Shown here in pieces: positions 17,199 to 26,393 of a stretch of DNA of 64,000 bases. The notes under the pieces were generated by a model, which was given only the letters and a program-made list of their open reading frames with translations, ran no database searches and was not told where the DNA came from. This stretch comes from CAWAPS01 sp963783945 (GTDB lineage Bacteria; Actinomycetota; Acidimicrobiia; Acidimicrobiales; Palsa-688): contig CAWAPS010000027.1 of the NCBI GenBank assembly GCA_963783945.1, positions 14,387 through 78,386 of the forward strand, given 5' to 3'. Position 1 is the stretch's first letter, and each line of letters opens with the position of its first letter. The position numbers and the translations under genes were made by a program.

Positions 17199-18392
17199 TT
17201 GGAGATTCCCAAGATCATCTCTGTCGATGATCACGTTGTCGAGCCGCCGGACCTGTGGTCGAGCCGTCTGCCGAAACGATATGCGGACACCGGCCCGCGT
17301 GTGGTGCGCAAGCGGGGGTTCGCCGATCCGGTATGGAGACCGAGCGATGAGGGGGAGTGGGCCGATCTTTGGTATTACGAGGATCTGATCATGCCTTTCC
17401 AACGGATGTCGGCGGCGGTCGGGCTGGGTGAGCGGAGGTGGGGAACGGTCACGTTCGAGGAACTTCACCCCGGATCGTGGCAGCAAAAAGAGCGGTTGGC
17501 GGCCATGGAGGAAAATCATGTTGAGGTGTCGCTTTGTTTCCCGAATGTGCTGCCCCGTTTTTGTGGTCAAACGTTCGCCGAGGCGACCGACAAAGATCTG
17601 GCCTTGTTGTGCGTGCGCGCCTATAACGATTGGATCATCGATGACTGGTGCGCCGGTGAGGGTCGAGGGCGGCTGATTCCACTCACGATCGTGCCGCTTT
17701 GGGATGTCCGCTTGGCGGTCGAGGAACTGCGGCGATGTGCCGGCAAAGGGAGCCATGCGGTGACGTTCCCCGAGGACCCGTCGGCATTGGGGTTGCCGTC
17801 GGTGTATTCGGGGGAGTGGGATCCCTTGTTCGCCGAGTGCGAAGCAACCGAGACGGTGCTGTGCATGCATATCGGTTCATCGTCGCGGATGACGCAGACC
17901 AACCCGGATGCTCCGTTCATTGTGTCATCGGCAATAACTTACGAAAACACCGTGCACTCGATGCTTGACTTCGTGTTCTCGGCCACCCTCGCAAGGTTTC
18001 CCGGGTTGCGCGTCGCCTACGCCGAGGGTCAGATCGGCTGGCTGCCGTTCGTGATCGAGAGGGCCGATCGCATCTGGATGGAGCGCGCCGACAACTCCTT
18101 CGGTAGGAACGGTATCCCTCTTGATGAGCCACCATCGCACTATGTCCGGCGCCAGGTGTTCGGGTGTATCTTCGATGACGAGGCAGCTCTCGACAACCGT
18201 CACCGTATCGGGATGTCTCAAATTTGCTTTGAGGTCGACTATCCCCATTCCGACAGCACGTTTCCCCACACCACGAAAATTCTGACATCGATGTGTGCTG
18301 CTACCGGGCTAGACGAGGATGAAACCTACGCCCTGGTGCGGGGTAATGCCATATCTCTCTTCGGACTGACCCGATTTGGCATTCGGAGCTAG
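17199..18392 (+). CDS. Amidohydrolase-2 family protein (ACMSD-like)
   Basis: The 397-residue TIM-barrel protein belongs to the amidohydrolase-2 group with aminocarboxymuconate semialdehyde decarboxylase and gamma-resorcylate decarboxylase. Metal-site motifs visible are Asp10-x-His12 (SVDDHVVEPPDLW), a central His in CMHIGSSS and the C-terminal DYPHSDSTFPH. In this group the first motif is usually HxH; here it is DxH. The start is TTG with GGAG upstream. The likely chemistry is non-oxidative decarboxylation or C-C/C-O hydrolysis, which is family-level inference. It is one of seven such paralogues in the window and closest in style to the copies at 26460 and 45210. Confidence 0.83.
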   Translation: MEIPKIISVDDHVVEPPDLWSSRLPKRYADTGPRVVRKRGFADPVWRPSDEGEWADLWYYEDLIMPFQRMSAAVGLGERRWGTVTFEELHPGSWQQKERLAAMEENHVEVSLCFPNVLPRFCGQTFAEATDKDLALLCVRAYNDWIIDDWCAGEGRGRLIPLTIVPLWDVRLAVEELRRCAGKGSHAVTFPEDPSALGLPSVYSGEWDPLFAECEATETVLCMHIGSSSRMTQTNPDAPFIVSSAITYENTVHSMLDFVFSATLARFPGLRVAYAEGQIGWLPFVIERADRIWMERADNSFGRNGIPLDEPPSHYVRRQVFGCIFDDEAALDNRHRIGMSQICFEVDYPHSDSTFPHTTKILTSMCAATGLDEDETYALVRGNAISLFGLTRFGIRS

Positions 18393-18586
18393 CCGTCGAG
18401 CCGGCCGCCAGGGTGAGCCTACCCACAGGTAGAGCATCTCGGGGTTTTCGCCCTGGGTGATCGGCGCTCTCCTGACTGGGTCGTGAACCTTCCAGGTGGG
18501 GGCTCGGGTTCGCTACCGGCCGCCCCGCTTCCGAGTGGGCACGCGTGCGGTGCGCGGCGCCAAAGCCGGTAGTGTGGAAGATACTG

Positions 18587-20083
18587 ATGGAACGGCAAGG
18601 CAAGCGTCAGGGGCAGGGTGTAGGGGCTGAAAGGCGTCGATGGGCGGCGCTCGTCGTGCTGTGTGTCGGCCAGCTGATGATCGTGCTGGACACCACGGTG
18701 GTCAACGTGGCCCTGCCGAGCATTCAGCGCGAGTTGCATTTCTCGCAGGCATCACTGGCGTGGGTCGTCAACGCATATCTCCTTAGCTTCGGCGGTCTCA
18801 TCCTCCTCGCCGGTCGTCTCGGCGACCTCCTGGGCCGAACCAGGCTTTTCCTCATCGGCCTCGGAGCATTCAGCGCGGCGTCGATGGTCTGCGGCCTGGC
18901 GCCGAACGCGGGGTTTCTGGTGGCCGCCCGCTTCGTCCAGGGTACGACCGCGGCTTTGGTGGCCGCCATGGTACTGGGGATCATCTCGCCCATGTTCCCG
19001 GAGCCCAGGGAGCACACCCTTGCTCTTAGCATCTTCACCTTCGTAGCCATCGGAGGCGTCTCCCTGGGCCTCGTGGTAGGAGGATCGATCCTGACCCTGC
19101 TGAACTGGCACTGGATCTTCTTCATCAATGTGCCAGTGGGAGTGGTAGCTCTGGTGATGGGGCGGAGGCTGATCGATCGCCAACCAGGCTTGGGGTTGGG
19201 CGCAGGGGCCGACCTGCTGGGCGCGGTGCTCGTAACCGCCGCGCCGACTCTGGCCGTATATGCCATGGTCAACGTGGGAAACGCCGGTTGGGGGTCGCCC
19301 GCGACCATCGGAACTTTGTTAGGGGCCATGGTGTTGGCGGTACTGTTCGTCATCGTCGAGTCGAGAGCTCCGACACCGTTGATACCGCCGCGAGTTCTGC
19401 GCAACCGGACACTGGGCAGCGCATCGCTCGTCAGGGTCATGATACCGGTCGGCGGCTTCGGGCTCACCTTCCTCGGAGCGTTGTACATGCAGGAAGTACT
19501 GCAATACAGCCCGCTGCGCACGGGCCTGGCATTCCTTCCCAACAGCGCCCTGACCGGTCTCATGACCCTGTTGGTCACTCCGAGGCTCGCCGAGCGGGTG
19601 AGTCTGAAGGCCCTCACCGTCAGCGGGCTGGCGTTCATAATCGTCAGCTTGCTTCTCATGTCACGTATCTCGGTCCACGCCGACTACGTCGACGATGTCT
19701 TGCCGACCATGTTGCTCATGGGAATAGGGATAGGCCTCCTCTTCATGCCGACCGTGTCGATTGTGATGTCCGCCGTGGCGCCCAGTGATGCCGGCGTGGC
19801 TTCGGGGGTGGCCAACGTCACCGTTCAATTCGGGGCGTCGCTTGGTGTAGCTCTGTTGGCCAGCGTGGCTGCTTCGCGCACCGCTGGCCTGGTGGCCCGG
19901 GGCGAGCCGCTCGCTCGTGCTCTCACCGACGGGTACCGCCTAGGCTTTGTGGTGGCGGCGGCATGTACCGCCCTGAGCCTGCTGGCGGCCGTGTTCTTGC
20001 TCAGCCCGGCTCGCCCCCAAACCGCCCCGGCACCAGCGCCCGAGGGCTCCGCCCCGCTGATCCCGGACCCGTCGGCCGGATAG
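18587..20083 (+). CDS. MFS transporter, DHA2 (14-helix) family
   Basis: This 498-residue membrane protein has about 14 hydrophobic segments and the motif-A loop GRLGDLLGRTRLF between helices 2 and 3. The first helix carries LDTTVVNVALPSIQRE, the signature of drug:proton antiporter-2 proteins such as EmrB and QacA. It should export a hydrophobic or cationic toxic compound by proton antiport, and in this setting may protect against substrate or intermediates. The frame opens further upstream, but GGAAG precedes the ATG at 18587. The C-terminus is Pro/Ala-rich. It is convergent with the isomerase gene at 20154. Confidence 0.9.
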   Translation: MERQGKRQGQGVGAERRRWAALVVLCVGQLMIVLDTTVVNVALPSIQRELHFSQASLAWVVNAYLLSFGGLILLAGRLGDLLGRTRLFLIGLGAFSAASMVCGLAPNAGFLVAARFVQGTTAALVAAMVLGIISPMFPEPREHTLALSIFTFVAIGGVSLGLVVGGSILTLLNWHWIFFINVPVGVVALVMGRRLIDRQPGLGLGAGADLLGAVLVTAAPTLAVYAMVNVGNAGWGSPATIGTLLGAMVLAVLFVIVESRAPTPLIPPRVLRNRTLGSASLVRVMIPVGGFGLTFLGALYMQEVLQYSPLRTGLAFLPNSALTGLMTLLVTPRLAERVSLKALTVSGLAFIIVSLLLMSRISVHADYVDDVLPTMLLMGIGIGLLFMPTVSIVMSAVAPSDAGVASGVANVTVQFGASLGVALLASVAASRTAGLVARGEPLARALTDGYRLGFVVAAACTALSLLAAVFLLSPARPQTAPAPAPEGSAPLIPDPSAG

Positions 20084-20153
20084 CTGCCACGCCGGCTCGG
20101 TTTACCCCCGAGTAACGAACCACGCGGCTAAAGGACCGTTGGCGTAAAACTCC

Positions 20154-21002
20154 TTACACGAAGTAGAGGGCGACCGCCTCCCGTATCCGGGCGGCCATCG
20201 ACTCCGGCCCGCGTGCAGCCATGCTGGCACTGAAGACCTCTGCTGCGAAGAACGGGTCGGCCCCGATGTCGCTCAGCGCCTCGAGGATTCCGCGAATATC
20301 GACCACGCCGTCGCCCGGTAGCGGCCGGTCTTGAACGCGTCCCGGCAGGTACTGGGGGGCTGCGGAGTCCGGCGGGTAGGCGTCGCACACCTGCACGTAG
20401 TGCACGTGGTGGCCAGGGATGGTGCGCAGCAGATCGAGGTCGGGACCGTTTGGCTGGTTCTGCCAGTGCTTCATGTCCAGATCGATCCCCCCGTTTGCCG
20501 CGCCGGATCGACGCACCACCTGCCAGGCGGTAGCCAGATCGCACAGCGCCCGGTTGGGGACGAACTCGACGGCCACTTGCACCTCCCGCCGGGCGGCCCG
20601 CTCACACAAGGCGGCGAAACCCTCAACCGCTCGGCCCAGGTCCATCTCGGTCTGTTGGGCGACGGCCAGGACCTTCTTTGCTCCCATGGCCTCAACCGTG
20701 TCGAGCTGATCCTCGAAGCCGTTGATGGCGGCCTCGGGCCCATCGGCCCAGTGGGTCACGAGTTCGGCCAGCTTCACCTCGACTCCGGCGTCGTCGAGGA
20801 TCCGGCGGGCGTCGTGGATGCCGAGTTGGGCGATCCGCCCGGCCCAAATGGCCACGGAGCGGAATCCCGCCGTCGCTGCCGCCTCGGCGACCCGGGCGAA
20901 GTCGGCGGGAGAATTGGTGGAACGGTCGGCCAAGAGGGTCTCGAGGCACATGCCGACAGGGGCTCCGTAGCGGGATGATGACGTCTGCTGGGTATGTGTC
21001 AT
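20154..21002 (-). CDS. Sugar-phosphate isomerase/epimerase-like (AP endonuclease 2 fold)
   Basis: This 282-residue TIM-barrel protein of the xylose-isomerase-like/AP-endonuclase-2 family shows a GMCLETLLAD segment near the start, AVEFVPNRALCDLATAW, and GIDLDMKHW and HVHYVQVCDA strands that place likely metal ligands (Glu, Asp, His). Substrate sugars or polyols cannot be told. A paralogue with the same GMCLETLLAD segment is at 30872-31711. Longer starts exist at 21044 (GTG) and at tandem ATGs near 21020; I chose the ATG at 21002, preceded by GGAG. It is transcribed in the same direction as, and just downstream of, the GntR gene. Confidence 0.75.
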   Translation of the reverse strand: MTHTQQTSSSRYGAPVGMCLETLLADRSTNSPADFARVAEAAATAGFRSVAIWAGRIAQLGIHDARRILDDAGVEVKLAELVTHWADGPEAAINGFEDQLDTVEAMGAKKVLAVAQQTEMDLGRAVEGFAALCERAARREVQVAVEFVPNRALCDLATAWQVVRRSGAANGGIDLDMKHWQNQPNGPDLDLLRTIPGHHVHYVQVCDAYPPDSAAPQYLPGRVQDRPLPGDGVVDIRGILEALSDIGADPFFAAEVFSASMAARGPESMAARIREAVALYFV

Positions 21003-21083
21003 CCTCGACGACTCCATCATGAATTTCGAGACTGAGAAATGCACCTCGAAGTTACCAGTTCATTTTTAGGATGAGCGATGCCT

Positions 21084-21947
21084 TTACGAGCTGCGAGCGG
21101 CCCCCCGGGCCTTGTATCTCAGATCTCGGTTACTCGCTGACTTGGTCGCTCGCCCACCCATGCTCGTGGACGTCGGCTTCGCGGTGGCCGGGTGCGTTGG
21201 AGTGCCGGGGTCTGCTCCCTCGTCCACGATCTCCTGGAGGCGGCGGAACTCGGCCTGGCTGAGTACGCCAGGCAGGATGTGAAGTACCTCCGTTCGCACT
21301 CGATCCTGAAGGATCACGCCGGCCATGTCGATCCGGTAATCACGAATGAGCCGTTCGACGCGGTCGGGATCCTTCGCTTCGCAGGCCTTGAAGAGCTGGC
21401 GGAAATGCTCTCGGCCGACGTACGCGATCCGGCGGTTGGTAAACCACATGCTGCTCAAGAACACATTCGTGTGATGCACCGACTGCATCTCCAGCCGGAA
21501 CATCATCGCCGCCCCTGCCGCCTGGTAGAGATAGGCATGAAACCCCAGGGCAGGCTCGACCATCTGGGCGTGCTCCTCGGGGAGCGTGAGCGCCTCGATG
21601 CGCTCCAGGAACGAGCGCAGGGTGTCGAGGTCGTGGGCGGTCAGGTTACGGGCTCCGGCCCGGCCTAACGCCGAGTCCAGGACCAACCGGGTAGCAAGGA
21701 CGTCTTCGATGTGGCTGACGGTGACATCGATGATCGTAGCTCCGCGCCGGCCGGACAGCTTGACGAAGCCTTCGGTCTCCAAGCGCTCCAACGCCAGCCG
21801 GACCGGTGTGCGGCTGGCCTCCATCCGGTCCGCCCATTCGTCCAGATCTATGCGTTGGCCCGGCTTGAGAGTGCCCGTCATTATGTCGTGGCGCAGCGCC
21901 TCAACCAGGGTGTCGACAGCACTGTTCTCACGCCTAGGTGGCGGCAC
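21084..21947 (-). CDS. GntR-family transcriptional regulator, FadR/FCD subfamily
   Basis: The 287-residue regulator has an N-terminal winged helix (about residues 10-75; SRTPVRLALERLETEGFV is the recognition region) and a helical FCD ligand domain (about 85-230). The last 40 residues are a basic, low-complexity tail, longer than usual. FCD regulators usually repress catabolic operons and release DNA on binding an organic acid. It starts with GTG behind AGGAGGG. The neighbouring isomerase and the amidohydrolase and aldehyde-dehydrogenase promoters are plausible targets, and candidate palindromes lie at 23329-23363. Confidence 0.87.
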   Translation of the reverse strand: MPPPRRENSAVDTLVEALRHDIMTGTLKPGQRIDLDEWADRMEASRTPVRLALERLETEGFVKLSGRRGATIIDVTVSHIEDVLATRLVLDSALGRAGARNLTAHDLDTLRSFLERIEALTLPEEHAQMVEPALGFHAYLYQAAGAAMMFRLEMQSVHHTNVFLSSMWFTNRRIAYVGREHFRQLFKACEAKDPDRVERLIRDYRIDMAGVILQDRVRTEVLHILPGVLSQAEFRRLQEIVDEGADPGTPTHPATAKPTSTSMGGRATKSASNRDLRYKARGAARSS

Positions 21948-22060
21948 CCGACCCTCCTGCGAAGCTCACGAGCGGAAATCCAGATCCTACCCATTCTACA
22001 ACCCACGCCCGGCGGGCCCCGTTCACCCAGACGACCAAGTTGCCGGGTTTTGAAGGGTTG

Positions 22061-23239
22061 CTAGACCCGATAGAGCGCGGCGGCGTTGCCGCCCATGACC
22101 TTCCGTTGCGTTTCGGGCCGCAGCGTTGCGATCTTCTCGCTGACCTGCTCTAGCGGACTCGGGTGAAGGCAGGTCGGGTGAGGAAAGTCGGTTTCGAACA
22201 TCACGTTGCTCTCGCCGACGCTGTCGATGAGGTGCTGGAGGTCGCCCCGCCCGTTCTCGAACCAGAACGTGGCGTACCAATTATCGCGGAAGTACTCCGA
22301 TGGCAGTTTCTGTAACTTGTGGAACCAGTCGGGCGCATTCTCCTCCAACTCGTAGTCCATGGCTTCGAGCATGAAGGGGACCCAGCCGATACCGCTCTCG
22401 ACGGACACCATCTTGAGGTCGGGGTACCGGTCGAACATTCCCGAGTAGGCGCTGTTAAGCAGCAGCCGGGAGTTGTTCTGGAAGAGGGAGGCCCCGCCTA
22501 TAGCCGTCTTCACATAGTCATCCTGGCTGGGCCAGTAGGTGGTGCCGTAGTATGCCCATGCGGTGTGGCTGGCGCCGATGTGAAAATGCACGGGCAGGTT
22601 GAGGCCGGCGCAGACATCCCAAAACGGGTCCCATGCGGGGCTACCCATGTCGGGCGAACCTGCGTCCTGTGGGTCCTGGGTCAGGTTGACACCCCGGTAG
22701 CCCAGCTCGGCGCAGCGAGTGGCCTCCTGGACACAGGCCGGGATGTCCCACGCTGGCATTATCGGCATAGGCAGCAGGCGGTTCCCCGACTGCGCCTGGA
22801 CGTCCGCCATGGCGTCGTTGTACAACTGGATGCAGAGCAGCTGCACCGTTGGGTCACGGATGGTCTTCCAAAAGTGATGGCCGCCCAAGCCCATGGAGTT
22901 CGGGTAGAGGACCTGCGAATCGATGCCCAGCTCGTCCAGCAGGCGAAGGCGTGCTGTCGGGTCCCAGGCCGCGGGATGCACATCCTCGATACCCCACGGG
23001 CCGCCCTGGGAGTCCACCCATGGATGCTTCTTGTTGTCATGATCGATGGTGCCCCCGGAGCCGGCTCGGCCGAAGGTCTCCCCCTCGATGACCCACATCT
23101 CCTTCCCGTCGATCAGTTCGACATGGGGCACCTTGTCCTCGTACCCCTTGGGCGCCCGCTCGGTGAACAGGTCATGGCGTTCCGTCATGTGCGAGTCGGC
23201 ATCTATCACTCGCAGCCCCTCGGCCATAGTCGACACCAT
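22061..23239 (-). CDS. Amidohydrolase-2 family protein (ACMSD-like)
   Basis: This 392-residue amidohydrolase-2 protein has the metal motif Asp15-x-His17 (VIDADSHMTE), a central HFHIGAS and the C-terminal FETDFPHPTCLHP. An unusual stretch rich in His, Gly and Trp (residues about 75-110) precedes the core. I start at the ATG at 23239, behind GAGGAGG, although the frame opens 33 codons earlier. It is divergent from the aldehyde dehydrogenase gene, with a shared intergenic region containing nested inverted repeats. A hydrolase or decarboxylase of a cyclic acid is the family-level expectation. Confidence 0.83.
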   Translation of the reverse strand: MVSTMAEGLRVIDADSHMTERHDLFTERAPKGYEDKVPHVELIDGKEMWVIEGETFGRAGSGGTIDHDNKKHPWVDSQGGPWGIEDVHPAAWDPTARLRLLDELGIDSQVLYPNSMGLGGHHFWKTIRDPTVQLLCIQLYNDAMADVQAQSGNRLLPMPIMPAWDIPACVQEATRCAELGYRGVNLTQDPQDAGSPDMGSPAWDPFWDVCAGLNLPVHFHIGASHTAWAYYGTTYWPSQDDYVKTAIGGASLFQNNSRLLLNSAYSGMFDRYPDLKMVSVESGIGWVPFMLEAMDYELEENAPDWFHKLQKLPSEYFRDNWYATFWFENGRGDLQHLIDSVGESNVMFETDFPHPTCLHPSPLEQVSEKIATLRPETQRKVMGGNAAALYRV

Positions 23240-23328
23240 GTTCCCCTCCTCGGGTAGCAAGTAGCCGCGCCAATCGGGCTTACCGAACGGCGTTCTGCCG
23301 CCCAGCGACCGGCGCGTTATCCTACCAT

Positions 23329-23363
23329 CATAGATCAAAGATTGGACTCGATCTATGGTCCAA
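23329..23363. promoter_or_regulatory. Nested inverted repeats in a divergent promoter region
   Basis: CATAGATC (23329-23336) is mirrored by GATCTATG (23350-23357), and TTGGAC (23342-23347) by GTCCAA (23358-23363). The site lies between the divergent amidohydrolase and aldehyde dehydrogenase genes, a natural operator position. It shares the TAGATCA core with the repeats at 24941 and 49948. Confidence 0.5.
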
Positions 23364-23414
23364 CGCGGGTGTCCGGGTCACTGGCCGGGACGGCGCAGAT
23401 AGTGGGAGGTAACC

Positions 23415-24875
23415 GTGACTACGGTCGACTTGCTGCACTCGCAAATGCTGATCGGTGGAGCTTGGGTTGAGCCGGCCCACGGACGAACCTACCAGACGGT
23501 AAATCCGGCCACGGAGGAGCCGCTCGGCACGGTCCCCCAGGGTGAGCCGGCGGACATGCGGAGGGCCATCGACGCCGCCCGGGACGCTTTCGATGAAGGT
23601 CCGTGGCCGACGATGTCTCGGGCCGAGCGCTACCGGATCATTCGCCAGATCGCCGAAGGCATGGAGCGGCATGAGAAAGTCCTCTCCGATCTGGTGGTCG
23701 CTGAAACCGGCACCACGGGCCCGCTGGTGAGTCAGGTCGGCTCGGTCCTGATGATGCACGACTTCGCCCAACTGGCGATGACCTTCCCGTTTGAGGAGAC
23801 CGTTGCTCCGCACGACCTGACCGGGCGGTTCCTCGGTAGCCAGGTGCTCCGGCAGCCGGTGGGGGTCTGTGGACTGCTTCCCACCTGGAACCTCCCGATC
23901 ATGATCGCGGTGAGGAAGCTCGGGCCGGCTCTCGCATCCGGCTGCACCATGGTGATGAAGGCTCCGCCTCAGACCCCGCTGGCGTTGATGAAGCTGGCGG
24001 AGATCATCACCGAGACAGACTTGCCGCCGGGCGTGTTCAATCTCGTGACGGGTGATGGCATCGATGCCGCCGAGGAGCTCGTCCGCAGCGACAAGGTCGA
24101 TATGGTCAGCTTCACGGGCGGGGTCACGAGTGGCCGCAACATAATGGCGGCCGCCGCCGGCACCCTCAAGCGGGTCACGCTGGAGCTGGGCGGCAAGTCG
24201 GCGAACCTCATCCTGGATGACGTCGACGTGCAGCGGGTCGCGCCGGCTGCCGCCCTGCAGGCCTGCGTCAACGCCGGTCAGACCTGCTCGATGTTGTCGC
24301 GGGTGCTCGTGCCGAGGCGCATGGAGGCGCCTCTTGTCGAACGCATGGCCGAGACTTTGAGCCGGCAGAAAGTCGGTGATCCGATGGATCCCGCGGTGAC
24401 CGTCGGGCCGCTGATCAGAGAGGAGAGGCGCATGGCGGTCGAGGCCTACGTAGAGGCGGGATTGAGCCAAGGCGCCACCCTGGTGGTCGGAGGCGGCCGC
24501 CCGGGGGATCTGGAACGGGGGTTCTTCTACCAGCCCACTCTCTTTAGTGATGTGAGCAACGACATGACGATCGCCCGGGAGGAAATCTTCGGACCGGTGC
24601 TGGCCGTGATCCCCTACGACACCGTCGACGACGCGATTCGGATTGCCAACGACAACCCCTTCGGTCTACAAGCCAACGTGGCCTGCTCCCGGGTGGCCGA
24701 TGGCGTGGCGATAGCCAAGCGCATAAGAAGCGGAGCGGTCAGCATCAACGGTGCGATGGACTCGATTCGTGCTCCCCGGGGGGGGTTCAAGCAGAGCGGT
24801 CTGGGGAGAGAGTGCGGCAGGTGGGCTATGGACGATTACCTCGAGTACCAGGCGGTGACCTGGTCTATCGACTGA
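23415..24875 (+). CDS. Aldehyde dehydrogenase family protein
   Basis: This 486-residue NAD(P)-dependent aldehyde dehydrogenase shows PTWNLP (Asn159), the general base Glu257 (LELGGKSAN), the nucleophile Cys291 (NAGQTCSM) and EEIFGPVL near the C-terminus. The nucleotide-binding loop reads FTGGVTSGR in place of the usual FTGSTxxG. It would oxidise an aldehyde made by the neighbouring alcohol dehydrogenases or hydrolases to an acid. The GTG start is preceded by GGGAGGTAA. It is the first gene of a plus-strand run, although a hairpin and about 180 bp separate it from the binding lipoprotein. Confidence 0.92.
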   Translation: MTTVDLLHSQMLIGGAWVEPAHGRTYQTVNPATEEPLGTVPQGEPADMRRAIDAARDAFDEGPWPTMSRAERYRIIRQIAEGMERHEKVLSDLVVAETGTTGPLVSQVGSVLMMHDFAQLAMTFPFEETVAPHDLTGRFLGSQVLRQPVGVCGLLPTWNLPIMIAVRKLGPALASGCTMVMKAPPQTPLALMKLAEIITETDLPPGVFNLVTGDGIDAAEELVRSDKVDMVSFTGGVTSGRNIMAAAAGTLKRVTLELGGKSANLILDDVDVQRVAPAAALQACVNAGQTCSMLSRVLVPRRMEAPLVERMAETLSRQKVGDPMDPAVTVGPLIREERRMAVEAYVEAGLSQGATLVVGGGRPGDLERGFFYQPTLFSDVSNDMTIAREEIFGPVLAVIPYDTVDDAIRIANDNPFGLQANVACSRVADGVAIAKRIRSGAVSINGAMDSIRAPRGGFKQSGLGRECGRWAMDDYLEYQAVTWSID

Positions 24876-24889
24876 GCAGCGGTACTCCT

Positions 24890-24917
24890 CCTCCTTGGGC
24901 GCCAGGAGGGCGTTTCT
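24890..24917 (+). terminator. Possible hairpin terminator after the aldehyde dehydrogenase
   Basis: CCTCCT (24890-24895) pairs with AGGAGG (24904-24909) across an 8-nt loop, followed by GCGTTTCT. It sits 15 bp past the stop codon. The stem is short, so this is tentative. Confidence 0.4.
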
Positions 24918-24940
24918 ACCTAGCGTGTAGGCCCATCTAT

Positions 24941-24970
24941 TGATCTATAGCCTGATCTAATATATGATCT
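24941..24970 (+). promoter_or_regulatory. Three TGATCT direct repeats at 12-bp spacing
   Basis: TGATCT occurs at 24941, 24953 and 24965, exactly 12 bp apart, about 90-115 bp upstream of the binding-lipoprotein start. The same array occurs in the same orientation relative to the gene upstream of another orphan binding lipoprotein (49948-49977). The spacing suggests a regulator contacting successive helical turns, but which regulator is unknown. Confidence 0.55.
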
Positions 24971-25055
24971 GCACGCGCCGGGCAGCTCAGGGCCGACGGT
25001 CTGCTGCTGTGGCGGACCCGACATAGCCGCCGACAAGGGGGAAGGAACCGCGAAC

Positions 25056-26336
25056 TTGCACGGAAAGAGGAATTTCCTGAGGGTGGTGATCGCGCTGCTG
25101 TGTGTCGTCGCTGTCGGAGCGTGCAGTTCGAGCAGTAAGAGTGGGTCCTCTGCGACGACGAGTGGACAGACGGCCGGACAGAGCAGCGGGCAGCCCACCA
25201 CGGGCAGTGCAGGGAGCAGCCAGGCTACCGGTGCTCCGATCAAGGTGGCATTCCTGTGTTCGTGTTCGGGTGCCTTCGGATACATCGGCGTGGGGGCGAG
25301 GGACGTCTACCAGGCGTGGGTCAACACCGTCGACGCCTCGGGCGGAATATCAGGTCATCCCGTCCACGTCATGTACGAGGACGATCAGCTCAACCCGGGT
25401 AACGCTGCGACCGACGCTCAGACCGCCATCTCCGCCCGGGTCGATGCCATAGTCGACGCCACCGCGCTCGACACGGTATGGGAGAAGGCGGTCGACGCGG
25501 CGAAGATCCCCGTGATCGGCACAATCATCACCTCGACTCCGTTCTATACCGATCCCAACTTCTTCTCCGAAGGCGAGACCAACGACTCCCTTGTGACGGC
25601 CCTGACAGCCACGATCAAGGAGTCAGGAGCCGCGACGTTCGGTCAGATCTACTGCGTCGAAGCCCCCGAGTGCAGCCAGGCGGTGCCGCTGATCAAGGCG
25701 GCGGGGGCCAAGGCGGGCCTCAACGACGCCTACAATGCCTCAATTTCGGCCACCGCACCCAACTACACGGCGCAATGCGTGGCTGCGCAGCAGGCGCACT
25801 TGCAAGCCGTATTTATCGGCGACGGGGCCCCAATTATAGCCAAGGTGGCCCAGAACTGCACCCAGCAAGGATTCGTGCCCACGTACGTGATCGAGGGCAA
25901 TTCGATCAACTCGACGACGATGAGCGCACCGGGCATGAAGAACACGCTCTGGGCCCAGTTCAACTACTTGCCCTATTTTTCTACCTCGTCCCAGGTGGAA
26001 GCCATGAATGCTGCGGTTGACAAGTACTACCCTGGTCTCCGGCCCAATTCAATCGACTGGACGCAGCAAGGCGCCGGATCCTGGCCCTCGGGCTTGCTCC
26101 TGGAAGATGCCGTGAAGGGCGGTGGGCTCACGGCCAGTGAGACTCCCACCTCCGGGGAGATTCTCCAGGGCCTCTACAGCCTCAAGGACGACACCCTTCA
26201 AGGGTGGTCGTCGCCGCTGACCTTCACGCCGGGAAAGCCCACGTCGGTCGACTGCTGGTACACGGGGCGGGTCCGCAACGGGGAGCCCTCGCTGGTCAAC
26301 AATGGCCACCTGACCTGCAGCAACGGCTCTTCTTAA
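25056..26336 (+). CDS. Branched-chain-amino-acid-type ABC substrate-binding lipoprotein
   Basis: The 426-residue receptor has a signal peptide with lipobox VGAC (Cys23), a Ser/Thr/Gly-rich tether and a Peripl_BP_6 domain starting near residue 62 (PIKVAFLCSCSG). Several cysteines occur in the mature part (for example CVEAPEC), as in many actinobacterial members. The TTG start follows GGGGAAGGAA. No permease or ATPase genes are nearby; instead two amidohydrolases and an esterase follow. It probably feeds, or senses, the substrate of that pathway. Its promoter region shares the TGATCT array with the binding-protein gene that ends at 49880. Confidence 0.85.
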   Translation: MHGKRNFLRVVIALLCVVAVGACSSSSKSGSSATTSGQTAGQSSGQPTTGSAGSSQATGAPIKVAFLCSCSGAFGYIGVGARDVYQAWVNTVDASGGISGHPVHVMYEDDQLNPGNAATDAQTAISARVDAIVDATALDTVWEKAVDAAKIPVIGTIITSTPFYTDPNFFSEGETNDSLVTALTATIKESGAATFGQIYCVEAPECSQAVPLIKAAGAKAGLNDAYNASISATAPNYTAQCVAAQQAHLQAVFIGDGAPIIAKVAQNCTQQGFVPTYVIEGNSINSTTMSAPGMKNTLWAQFNYLPYFSTSSQVEAMNAAVDKYYPGLRPNSIDWTQQGAGSWPSGLLLEDAVKGGGLTASETPTSGEILQGLYSLKDDTLQGWSSPLTFTPGKPTSVDCWYTGRVRNGEPSLVNNGHLTCSNGSS

Positions 26337-26393
26337 ACAGGTTCGCGCCAACCGGCCCGCCCCGGGCCTGCTTGACGAGGGCCGCCCACCTCC

